Under the pieces are notes generated by a model, which worked only from the letters and a program-made list of their open reading frames with translations, made no database searches and was not told the DNA's origin. Made by a program: the position numbers and the translations under genes. 64,000 bases of DNA from Sulfurovum sp. (GTDB taxonomy: Bacteria; Campylobacterota; Campylobacteria; Campylobacterales; Sulfurovaceae), in assembly GCA_027081115.1 (NCBI GenBank), contig JALWLD010000035.1:81615-145614 (forward strand), read 5' to 3'. Shown here piece by piece: positions 1 through 10,682 of this stretch. The number at the start of each line of letters is the position of its first letter. Positions within the stretch are counted from its first letter, which is position 1.

Positions 1-1092
1 ATTACTTTTAACAAAACATTTGGTGGAGATGAAGATGATATTGCAAAAGCAGTCATAAAAACCAATAACGGCTATCTCATAGCAGGGAAAACAAAAAGTT
101 TTACTTCCAACAGAGACTATGATGCCTATCTGATAAAGCTTGACAAAAATGGTGAAAAGATATGGTCTAAGATTTATGGAGGAAAGTATGATGATGAGGC
201 TAATGCTGTTACCGTATATGAAAAGGGCTTTGTCTTTGTAGGTTCAACCAAAAGTTACGGCAATGACAACTTGAGCTACTATTTTACAAAAGTGGATAAA
301 AATGGAGAACCCCAATGGCAGAAAAGTTACTTTAGAGGAGATCGTGATTACTATTATGGAAATGACATAGTAGCAGACGGTAAAGAGCTTGTTATAGCCG
401 GTTCAGAACGATACCTAAAGTTCCTCTCTGCAAAGATCAATCCACTACTCTTCAAGATAGACGGTGAAGGTACTATGATTTGGCGCTCTTATGTCTACGG
501 CAAAGATGAAGACCGTGCCAAAGCTATTATCAGTACAAATGACGGATACATCATGGCTGGAACAACAGAAACCTATGGTCATGGTAACTTTGACGCGTAC
601 CTTGTTAAACTAAACAAATCAGGCGAAAAAATATGGTTTACAACTTTTGGTGGTGAGGATGATGAGATCGCTGAAGATGTCATTGCTATAGATGACGGTT
701 ACCTTTTGGTGGGAAGTACAGACAGCTTTGGACTAAACTATAAAGATATCTACATCATACGCACAGACAAAGATGGAAAAAAGATCTGGGAACGCTCTTA
801 TGGTGGGAAGTATGATGATGAGGGGTATGCCATTACCAAAGCTCCTAATGGTGGATATGTGGTTGTAGGAAAAACACAAACAAGAAGAAACGGTACAGAT
901 CTCTATCTCTTTAAAATCAATGAAACAGGACAGATCGTATGGGAAAGAATCTACGGTGGAGAAGAAGATGATGCAGGTTATGACATTGTAGCCTCTAAAG
1001 ATGGTTACCTTATTGTAGGTACCAAGCAAGCTGATTTAACACGCTATAACGATATTTGGGTTTTAAAAGTAGACCTGAAGGGAAAACTGTAA
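1..1092 (+). CDS. Repeat-rich beta-propeller-like protein, 5' end outside the window
   Basis: The reading frame is open from base 1 to the TAA at 1090-1092, so the gene begins upstream. The 363 visible residues are about seven repeats of roughly 50 residues. Each follows the pattern 'W-x-hydrophobic-YGG-x-x-D-D-E-x-A, then DGY-hydrophobic-x-x-G-x-T'. Such repeats occur in secreted beta-propeller and PQQ-like proteins, and the Asp-rich YGGxxDDE turns could bind calcium. No catalytic motif is visible and the N-terminus (signal peptide) is missing, so export is inferred. The function is unknown. It is separated by 76 bp from the next gene, which faces the same way. Confidence 0.75.
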   Translation: MTFNKTFGGDEDDIAKAVIKTNNGYLIAGKTKSFTSNRDYDAYLIKLDKNGEKIWSKIYGGKYDDEANAVTVYEKGFVFVGSTKSYGNDNLSYYFTKVDKNGEPQWQKSYFRGDRDYYYGNDIVADGKELVIAGSERYLKFLSAKINPLLFKIDGEGTMIWRSYVYGKDEDRAKAIISTNDGYIMAGTTETYGHGNFDAYLVKLNKSGEKIWFTTFGGEDDEIAEDVIAIDDGYLLVGSTDSFGLNYKDIYIIRTDKDGKKIWERSYGGKYDDEGYAITKAPNGGYVVVGKTQTRRNGTDLYLFKINETGQIVWERIYGGEEDDAGYDIVASKDGYLIVGTKQADLTRYNDIWVLKVDLKGKL

Positions 1093-1168
1093 CGTTAATA
1101 ATTAAGGTATAACTTTGATATTACCTATGTTAGAATATTTATAAATTTTACAAGGTAGGGGATGGGGA

Positions 1169-2650
1169 ATGAATGTATATCGTATATTAATGTCTTTTGT
1201 AAAAAAGAAAAAAAGTGGAGTAGAACCAGCAAATTTTTATTTACTCAGGTTTCCCATATTGATCTTTATGGTTTTTATGACTGTAACATGGGGTAAAGTA
1301 GATAATAGTCTAGATAAAAAAGATAACATAAATAAATTAACTCACAAACCATTTCGTATAACGTTAGATGAAGCAAGAGAGATATTGGAAAGAGGTAGTC
1401 TCATGTATCGGAGGTGTAAAAGATGTCATATTAAAAATGAAGTTTTTCTCCATAAAATGTCTACTGCAAATATGATCAGATATTTTAATACTGGCCAAGA
1501 TAGTTTACATAATATTCATACCAATATTACACTAAATCGTTGGGCAGAGAAGCTATTGGATCCCGATAATCCAAATCCCTATATTGGGGCATATCTAACA
1601 AACTTTTCTGGGAATAGTAATATAGATATATTTGGTACCGGAGAAGGCACAGATATGGAAAATTCTCAAATAACGTTGGATCTTGTTGATATATATAAAA
1701 ATAAAATAGATAAGGAAATACGTTTAAGGGAAGAACGTAAAGAAAAAAGAAAAAGAGATAAAAAAATTCATAAGTCTGTTACTCATGAGGATGTAATAAA
1801 AAATGATTTTCTTAAATCTTCCATTTCATATATCATTCGGAAAAACAAAGTAGTATTATCTGTCAGTGTTAAAAATATATATGCAAATGCAAAAGGGGGA
1901 GTTTCTATCTCTTTTCCTCAATTTAGCAATGCCGATAAAATCTCATACCAGTCAGGGAAAAAATTTAATACCTTTAAGTCTTATGCTTCGGGGAGTAAAC
2001 TTTGGAGTGGAAAAGTAAAAAAAACTATTCGTTCAAATTACCTGCTTATAGAAGGCTGGAGTGAAAGTTGGAAAAAGTATGCAAGTAAAGATGTTTTTAT
2101 TGAAATCAATACTAAAGATATTAAAACTTTAGTTATTAACATTAGAGCATTATTATTGAAAAACAAAAATGAAGTGCTTTTACCGACATATGGTAAAAAT
2201 GACCAGCAGGGCTATGCTGTGAAGCAATTGGTTATTAATCTACAAGATGATACCAAAGGTATAACTCCAGAAAATAATGATAAGAAGGTAGCAAAAAAAA
2301 TTAAAGCCAGACATATACTTGTTCATACAAAACAGGAAGCCCGTATGCTTATAGATATGATGGAAGATGCAAGTAATGTAAAAAAAGACTTTATAAAATT
2401 GGCAAAAAAATACTCTTCAGATCCTTCTGGCAAAAAAGGTGGTGACTTAGGATGGTTTAAAAAAGGAAAGATGATACCTGCGTTTGACAGGAAGGTATTT
2501 TCTACAGATAAAAAAGGCCTTTTAAAAACACCACTTAAAACAGAAGATGGATGGCATGTCATTTACATAGAAGAGATAAGCTATAAAATAAATGATAATG
2601 ACCCACTCTCCAGATGTAAGAGAATGTATACATATGGGTTTTACGTATAA
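1169..2650 (+). CDS. Membrane-anchored CXXCH protein with C-terminal parvulin (PpiC-type) domain
   Basis: The 493-residue protein has an N-terminal hydrophobic segment at about 24-42, probably a signal anchor. A CKRCH motif at residues 83-87 could bind one c-type haem. A basic Lys/Arg-rich linker lies near residues 185-210. A parvulin peptidyl-prolyl isomerase domain spans about 377-470, with the KARHILV start, the GGDLGWF core and the GWHVIYI end. The middle part is not recognised. The likely site of action is the periplasm. The C-terminus after the parvulin domain looks out of frame: the +1 frame continues with protein-like sequence to 2741, so a frameshift near 2590-2640 is suspected. The start is ATG 1169 behind a purine-rich ribosome site. 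Confidence 0.75.
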   Translation: MNVYRILMSFVKKKKSGVEPANFYLLRFPILIFMVFMTVTWGKVDNSLDKKDNINKLTHKPFRITLDEAREILERGSLMYRRCKRCHIKNEVFLHKMSTANMIRYFNTGQDSLHNIHTNITLNRWAEKLLDPDNPNPYIGAYLTNFSGNSNIDIFGTGEGTDMENSQITLDLVDIYKNKIDKEIRLREERKEKRKRDKKIHKSVTHEDVIKNDFLKSSISYIIRKNKVVLSVSVKNIYANAKGGVSISFPQFSNADKISYQSGKKFNTFKSYASGSKLWSGKVKKTIRSNYLLIEGWSESWKKYASKDVFIEINTKDIKTLVINIRALLLKNKNEVLLPTYGKNDQQGYAVKQLVINLQDDTKGITPENNDKKVAKKIKARHILVHTKQEARMLIDMMEDASNVKKDFIKLAKKYSSDPSGKKGGDLGWFKKGKMIPAFDRKVFSTDKKGLLKTPLKTEDGWHVIYIEEISYKINDNDPLSRCKRMYTYGFYV

Positions 2651-2985
2651 GGATACAGATGTTTATAATAAATCAATTTCCAAGAAGTTTGGTATTCCCG
2701 CTATTGAGAAATTTTCTTTAAAAGTAATGTCTGAAAAATAGATATTTCTAAAATCAAAGAGAAAAAATATTTTTTTACTTTGGCTCTTTTGGCTATTTCT
2801 TCTATAGTACACGGTGCTTTGCACCTACACCTCTTGTACACCTTGGACTACCGCATTGTGTGCTACCAATATATCTGTGTATGGTATTCCTGTCATTGAA
2901 GTATCTCTGTTCAAGTGCATATTGACTACACGGAAGAAGTATATACTCTCATTATGTAAAGTGTGTGTAAAAGGAGTGACCTATT

Positions 2986-3429
2986 ATGAAAGATTTTTTA
3001 GCAGAATTTAAAGTACTACTAACATACCCTCAGAATATCATACTATTGTTGGCACGTGTGGCTGTTGCGTATGGCTTTGCATTGCCAGCACTTATGAAAA
3101 TTCAAAATCTTGAAAGTACCAGTAGTTGGTTTGAGAGTATTGGCATTCCCTTTGCAACTTTTACTGCCTATATGGTATCTGGTGTAGAGACTGTAGGTAT
3201 TGTACTTCTCATACTTGGCCTTTTTACACGCTATATTTCTGTACTATTAGGGTTTGTCATGATAGGTGCTATGCTTTTTGTTCATATAGAACATGGCTAC
3301 TCCATCGCCAATAACGGTGTAGAGATCGTTGTTTATTATTTTCTTTTCCTTTGTATCTTTGCCACTTTTGGTCCCGGGAAGTTCAGCTTGGACCACTTAC
3401 TCTTTAATAGAGGACACTTTAATGAATAA
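2986..3429 (+). CDS. DoxX-family membrane protein
   Basis: The 147-residue protein has four hydrophobic helices and the layout of the DoxX family: an N-terminal 'LLLARVAVAYGFALPALMKI' helix, a 'GVETVGIVLLILGLFTR' helix and two further membrane segments. DoxX proteins are small inner-membrane proteins, and some take part in quinone or thiol redox chemistry. The exact role here is unknown. An AAAAGGAG ribosome site precedes the ATG. The 3' end overlaps the start of the glutamate-synthase-like gene by 8 bp, so the two are translationally coupled and probably work together. Confidence 0.8.
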   Translation: MKDFLAEFKVLLTYPQNIILLLARVAVAYGFALPALMKIQNLESTSSWFESIGIPFATFTAYMVSGVETVGIVLLILGLFTRYISVLLGFVMIGAMLFVHIEHGYSIANNGVEIVVYYFLFLCIFATFGPGKFSLDHLLFNRGHFNE

Positions 3430-5128
3430 GACACTCTTTGGGGAATTTGATCTTCTTACAGCAGACTGGAGTATACTGGTAAAACTGTTTCTCATTATTA
3501 TTGCTGTTATACTCCTTGCTGTAGCTGGATATGACAGGTATGTACAGAGAGAAAATCAGTTACTTATTAACTATCCGCTTATTGGAAGGTTACGTTACCT
3601 CTTTTACCTTTTACGTAACCCCATGCGACAATATTTTGGAGATGAAACCTTTTTTGATTCCTTTGAAAAACTCAACTGGGTCAATAATGTAGCTGCAAAG
3701 AAAAACCCTTATCTCTCTTTCTCTCCTACCAAACCTTATGGAAACCAACATACACTCTTCAAGCATGCAAATTTTGTGAAGGAGTTAGATGAAGTAGCAT
3801 CAGAATTATCTGTAACTTTTGGAGAAAAACGTTTATATCCTTTTATTTCTAAAAGTATTGTTGGTCGTTCTGCTATGAGTGATGGAGCTATCTCGCCTGA
3901 AGGGACACGTGCTTTTTCCATCGGTGCATTTAAAGGTAAATTTCCTATAAATAGCGGGGAAGGGGGCTTGACCTCTAATTTCCTTGCCAATTTAAATATT
4001 GCTGATTGTAATTGTGCAGATTATCTGGAAATTAAAAAGGGTACAGTTTTTGCCAGGACTGTCTATTATCTATTGAAATTTTTTACCAATAAAGAGGTTT
4101 CACAACGTGTATATAGGAAAATGGTTGTACGCATAAAGGAGAGTGGCACATTTATATTTGATAATATCAAATTGCAATACTTTCGTATTAACTGGGATAA
4201 AGAGTTAAAATTTTTTCCACTAGAAGTACCGGCTACAGTGCCGGACATTACATTTCAAATGGGATCTGGGCTCTATGGTGTACGAGATGAAAATGGTACA
4301 TTTGATGCTTTACTCTACCAAAAAGTAATGTCATTTTGCAAAATGACAGAAATAAAGTTGGCACAGGGCGCAAAACAGACAGGAGGTAAACTTCTAGCTG
4401 CAAAAGTGAGTGATGACATTGCCTACTATAGAGGTATCCCCGCACATCAAGACTTAATCTCTCCAAATCGTTTTCCCTATGCTACTGATATGGAAACATT
4501 TTTTGATTTTATCAGCAGACTTCAGGAACTCTCAAACAAACCGGTAGGGTTTAAAATCGTCATTTCAACCAGAGAAGATTTTGAAGCTTATGCAACAGCA
4601 CTGAGCATAAGAAAAGAAGAGGGTAAGAGTATTGCTGACTTCCTGACTATTGATGGTGGAGATGGTGGTTCTGCTACGGCACCACTTGAGATGATGAGTA
4701 AAATAGGTCTGCCTATACGAGAAGCACTTACCATTGTAACAGAGGTTTTGGTCAAATATGATTTAAGAGATGATATTAAGATCATCGCAGCAGAGAAGGT
4801 ATTGACTCCGGATGATGTGGTGGAATTACTGTGTTACGGTGCAGACTTTATTAATATTGCCAGAGGATTCATGATATCTGCGGGTTGTATACGTGCCAGA
4901 GAGTGTTCCGGTGCAGGGGGTAGAAATTGTCCTGTAGGACTTGCAACCATGGATGAGGGGAAGCGTAGTAAATACCTTGTATTACAAAAAGCCAGATATG
5001 TTGCAAACTATCATAATGAGCTTATACAGGGTGTGCGTTCTCTTTTAGCTGTCATGGGAAAAACAACAGTCTCAGAACTCTCCCTAAAAGATCTGTTACC
5101 ACGAAAGAGGATATTAAAAAACGGTTAA
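3422..5128 (+). CDS. FMN-binding glutamate synthase family protein
   Basis: The 568-residue protein has one N-terminal membrane helix at about 13-37, followed by a domain of the ferredoxin-dependent glutamate synthase alpha-barrel type. Visible family motifs are TIDGGDGGSATAPLE (FMN and 2-oxoglutarate barrel) and, further on, GADFINIARGFM followed by three cysteines in a C-x5-C-x7-C arrangement ending in NCPVGLAT, the likely 3Fe-4S site. Classical GltS has a shorter last spacing. The glutaminase domain is absent, so this is the stand-alone FMN-binding branch, whose substrate is not established. ATG 3422 overlaps the DoxX stop. An upstream in-frame start at 3329 would sit inside DoxX and is not chosen. 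Confidence 0.85.
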   Translation: MNKTLFGEFDLLTADWSILVKLFLIIIAVILLAVAGYDRYVQRENQLLINYPLIGRLRYLFYLLRNPMRQYFGDETFFDSFEKLNWVNNVAAKKNPYLSFSPTKPYGNQHTLFKHANFVKELDEVASELSVTFGEKRLYPFISKSIVGRSAMSDGAISPEGTRAFSIGAFKGKFPINSGEGGLTSNFLANLNIADCNCADYLEIKKGTVFARTVYYLLKFFTNKEVSQRVYRKMVVRIKESGTFIFDNIKLQYFRINWDKELKFFPLEVPATVPDITFQMGSGLYGVRDENGTFDALLYQKVMSFCKMTEIKLAQGAKQTGGKLLAAKVSDDIAYYRGIPAHQDLISPNRFPYATDMETFFDFISRLQELSNKPVGFKIVISTREDFEAYATALSIRKEEGKSIADFLTIDGGDGGSATAPLEMMSKIGLPIREALTIVTEVLVKYDLRDDIKIIAAEKVLTPDDVVELLCYGADFINIARGFMISAGCIRARECSGAGGRNCPVGLATMDEGKRSKYLVLQKARYVANYHNELIQGVRSLLAVMGKTTVSELSLKDLLPRKRILKNG

Positions 5129-5179
5129 ACTTTGCTTTTTATAATTTTAATATAAATGATTAAATATTAGGAGCATATC

Positions 5180-5884
5180 ATGTTAAGTAAAAAACTTTCA
5201 CTTTTAGTACTACCTTTAGTTGCGACACTGTCACTGCATGCATCAAACCCTTTTGATGACCCTTTTTTCAATGATCCATTTGGAGATGATATTTTTAAAG
5301 AGATGATGCAGATGCAAAAAGAGATGGACCAGATATTTCAGCGAATGCATGAGAGACGCCAGCAGCGATCTACCCGTCTTATCAGCCCTTTAGGCACATA
5401 TAAAATGGCCAATACAAACCAATTTACAGATAAAGGCAATACCTACATACTCAATACGAACATTCCCGAGAGTAAAGAGAATCATATCGATATCAAAACA
5501 GAAAATGGTGTCATGTCCATTACTGCCAAAATTATCCAAAAAACAGAGACAAAAACCCAAGGAATGATCAGTCAGTCAAGCTCTGTACGTATGTATCAGC
5601 AAGCATTACCACTGCCTCAGGATGCAGATGAATCGGCTATCAGCACTTCATATGTGAATGGTAAACTTCAAATTAGCATTGCCAAGAAAAATAGTACAGT
5701 ACAAAACAAGCATGCTTCGGCAGTAAAAGTGCTAAGCACACCCAAAGAAACCAAAAAAGCTGTTTCAAAAAATACCGTACCAATTACAAATGAGTTTGAT
5801 CAAACACCTAAAAGCAAGTCCAAAGAGAGTAATAGTACAATAAAGAAAGAACTTATTCATTCGGATAATAATTCGATGATCTAA
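5180..5884 (+). CDS. Exported Hsp20/alpha-crystallin-like protein
   Basis: The 234-residue protein has a clear signal peptide at 1-22 ending in LHAS. A phenylalanine- and aspartate-rich segment (NPFDDPFFNDPFGDD) and a coiled methionine/glutamine stretch follow. An alpha-crystallin-like domain lies at about 75-165, with a 'TENGVMSITAK' strand and a 'SYVNGKLQISIAKK' end. The tail is lysine- and serine-rich and probably disordered. Small heat-shock proteins are normally cytoplasmic holdases, so an exported copy suggests a periplasmic chaperone. GGAGCATATC precedes the ATG. The lipoprotein gene that follows, 21 bp downstream, may be co-transcribed. Confidence 0.75.
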   Translation: MLSKKLSLLVLPLVATLSLHASNPFDDPFFNDPFGDDIFKEMMQMQKEMDQIFQRMHERRQQRSTRLISPLGTYKMANTNQFTDKGNTYILNTNIPESKENHIDIKTENGVMSITAKIIQKTETKTQGMISQSSSVRMYQQALPLPQDADESAISTSYVNGKLQISIAKKNSTVQNKHASAVKVLSTPKETKKAVSKNTVPITNEFDQTPKSKSKESNSTIKKELIHSDNNSMI

Positions 5885-5905
5885 AAACAAATATAAAGGA
5901 CACCT

Positions 5906-6295
5906 ATGAAAACAGTTTACAAAGCAGCAATAACTGCATCAGTCATGATGCTTTTTTCAGGGTGTGCCTCACACAGTAATTTTATAGAAAAGTACAACTC
6001 CTGGGTCGGGAAAGATATCAATGCCTTTATTGCAAAGGTAGGGTACCCTGACAGAACCTATACGCTGCCAAACAATCATAATACAGTCTATGTCTATGAA
6101 GAGTCACGTATCCAGAGTTATCCGACTATGACTCTAGGATATGGTGGTTTTTATGGTCCTTACTATGGCAGTATGATGTACGGGTCAGACATTGAACAGA
6201 AGACCTGTAAACTCTTTTTGGAGGTCAATAAAAAACACAAGATCGTTCGCTGGTCATCACGAGGGAACAACTGTGTTTCAAGTCAACCCTACTAA
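5906..6295 (+). CDS. Small lipoprotein, unknown function
   Basis: The 129-residue protein starts with a lipoprotein signal ending in the lipobox FSGC, so Cys20 is the likely acylated residue. The mature part contains 'WVGKDINAFIAKVGYPDRTY', which resembles the start of small SmpA/OmlA-like domains, then a Gly/Tyr-rich loop (GYGGFYGPYYGSMMYG) and two further cysteines (in KTCKLF and NNCVSS) that could form a disulphide. No specific function is recognised. An AAAGGA ribosome site lies upstream of ATG 5906, and the next gene starts 3 bp after the stop. Confidence 0.75.
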   Translation: MKTVYKAAITASVMMLFSGCASHSNFIEKYNSWVGKDINAFIAKVGYPDRTYTLPNNHNTVYVYEESRIQSYPTMTLGYGGFYGPYYGSMMYGSDIEQKTCKLFLEVNKKHKIVRWSSRGNNCVSSQPY

Positions 6296-6298
6296 GCT

Positions 6299-6898
6299 AT
6301 GTTTGAAATAGCTGAATACGTAGGCATTGTTGCCTTTGCAATGAGTGGCTTCTTCATTGCCACACGAAACAAACTGGATTTTCTTGGCGTACTCATCTCT
6401 GTATTTCTCACTGCTTTGGGAGGAGGAATACTAAGAGATGTCACTGTCGATAAAATACCCTATACTTTTACACATACGAGCCCGGCGCTTATTATTGTAT
6501 CTGTTATGATATTGCTTGTCATCTTTAGGTTTAATAAAAGACCCAGTATAGAAAATAAACCACTTTTTATTCTTTCAGACTCCATTGGGCTTGTCTCTTT
6601 CAGTATTACCGGTGCCATGATTGCTCTTGAAGCCAGCCTGAATATTACTGGTGTGCTGGCACTTTCTTTTATTACCGCAGTAGGAGGAGGGATCATCCGT
6701 GATGTTATCATCAATGAGATACCTTTTGTACTTAAAACAGGTTTTTATGGCACTATAGCACTACTCATTGGGCTTATTTTGTATCTCCTGGAGAGTTTTG
6801 GAATGATGAATATCGTCTCACTCTCCATCCTTTTCATCGCTGGAGTCATTTTAAGACTCTATGCCTACTATCATAAGTGGGCCATTCCGATGATATAA
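6299..6898 (+). CDS. TRIC/UPF0126-family membrane protein (YicG/YadS-like)
   Basis: The 199-residue protein has about seven membrane helices. It carries two copies of the family half-repeat, each with a GGGxxRDV motif (GGGILRDV near 40 and GGGIIRDV near 130). This internal duplication is typical of the UPF0126/trimeric intracellular cation channel family. Proposed functions include a cation channel or, for some members, glycine transport; substrate cannot be judged here. It starts 3 bp after the lipoprotein stop and converges with tgt, the two stops being 1 bp apart. Confidence 0.85.
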   Translation: MFEIAEYVGIVAFAMSGFFIATRNKLDFLGVLISVFLTALGGGILRDVTVDKIPYTFTHTSPALIIVSVMILLVIFRFNKRPSIENKPLFILSDSIGLVSFSITGAMIALEASLNITGVLALSFITAVGGGIIRDVIINEIPFVLKTGFYGTIALLIGLILYLLESFGMMNIVSLSILFIAGVILRLYAYYHKWAIPMI

Positions 6899-6899
6899 G

Positions 6900-9557
<2,658 letters not shown>

Positions 9558-9563
9558 AGCGTA

Positions 9564-9626
9564 CTTTAAGGGCATATAAGATAAAATAAAGCAAACTATT
9601 ATTTAACCTATATAAGGCCCTTAAAG
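9564..9626 (+). promoter_or_regulatory. Perfect 10-bp inverted repeat ending at the aroB start codon
   Basis: CTTTAAGGGC at 9564-9573 is the exact reverse complement of GCCCTTAAAG at 9617-9626. The aroB ATG is at 9627. In a transcript reading through from the COG3400 gene, this stem would put the aroB ribosome site (AAGG near 9615) at the stem base and so could limit translation. It could also act as an operator on DNA. The 43-nt interval between arms is AT-rich and could hold a promoter. Confidence 0.5.
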
Positions 9627-10682
9627 ATGATCGTCCCAATTGAACTAAGCCAAACACAAAATGTTACGTATGATATTACTATAGACAAACTCCCAAAACT
9701 CTCTTTTGACAGGAAAGTGGTAGTTGTTACCAACCCGACAGTTGCAGGCTACCATTTAGGGACACTGCTTGCCAATCTTGAAGCAACTGAACTACATGTG
9801 GTAACCATCCCTGATGGAGAGAAATACAAAACACTCGAAACAGTTGAAAATATACTCAATGAATGTTTTGAGCATAAACTGGACAGAAAATCACTTCTGA
9901 TCGCTTTTGGCGGTGGTGTGATTGGTGATATGACAGGTTTTACTGCAAGCCTCTACCAAAGAGGTATTGACTTCATTCAGATACCCACAACACTCCTTTC
10001 CCAGGTAGATGCTTCGGTAGGAGGGAAAACAGGAGTCAATAACAGTTATGGAAAAAACCTTATTGGTGCATTTTACCAGCCCAAAGCAGTCTATATAGAT
10101 CCTGAATTCCTTAAAACATTGCCAGAGCGTGAATTTGCAGCAGGTGTAGCCGAGATCGTTAAAATGGCTGTCATGTTTGACAAAGAGTATTTTACATTTT
10201 TAGAATCTGCGGACTTAAAAGATGAAGAGGTCTTGAAAGAAGCTATCCGTAAAAGTGTAGAACTAAAGGCCTGGGTTGTGAACCAAGATGAAAAAGAGGC
10301 AGGCATTAGAGCAGTGCTTAATTATGGACATACTTTTGGACATGTTGTTGAAAATGAGACTGACTATACCACCTACCTTCACGGAGAAGCTGTAGCAATT
10401 GGTATGGTCATGGCCAATGCATTGGCTATTGAGCTTGGACTTTTTAGTCAAGAGGAAGCTGATGCTGTCAAATTCCTCCTTCAGAAAGCCGGTCTGCCTA
10501 CAGAGTATATTATTAAAGATGTAGATGCATTTTATGAACACTTTTTCCTGGATAAAAAGTCAGCAAACAACAGTATCAAGTTTATTTTACCAAATGGTAT
10601 GGGTGGACATAAAATGATCTCAGATATTGATCCGCTACTTGTAAAAAAAGTCCTTGCAGAATTTGGGGCAGTACGATGCTAA
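9627..10682 (+). CDS. aroB: 3-dehydroquinate synthase
   Basis: The 351-residue enzyme is the second step of the shikimate pathway, converting DAHP to 3-dehydroquinate with NAD and a divalent metal. Typical motifs are present: DGEKYKTLE, the NAD-binding GGGVIGDMTGFTAS, the PTTLLSQVDASVGGKTGVN loop and the metal-site histidines in LNYGHTFGHVVE and LHGEAVAIGM. The length is normal. The stop overlaps the mscS-like gene by 7 bp, starting a five-gene string with coupled or nearly touching genes. Confidence 0.97.
   Translation: MIVPIELSQTQNVTYDITIDKLPKLSFDRKVVVVTNPTVAGYHLGTLLANLEATELHVVTIPDGEKYKTLETVENILNECFEHKLDRKSLLIAFGGGVIGDMTGFTASLYQRGIDFIQIPTTLLSQVDASVGGKTGVNNSYGKNLIGAFYQPKAVYIDPEFLKTLPEREFAAGVAEIVKMAVMFDKEYFTFLESADLKDEEVLKEAIRKSVELKAWVVNQDEKEAGIRAVLNYGHTFGHVVENETDYTTYLHGEAVAIGMVMANALAIELGLFSQEEADAVKFLLQKAGLPTEYIIKDVDAFYEHFFLDKKSANNSIKFILPNGMGGHKMISDIDPLLVKKVLAEFGAVRC

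Noticed and set aside
2742..2985. Reading frames between the parvulin and DoxX genes (a 65-codon frame begins at 2814)
   Set aside because: No ribosome site, a hydrophobic but non-family-like sequence, and stop codons interrupt the alternatives. I see nothing that can be supported as a gene.
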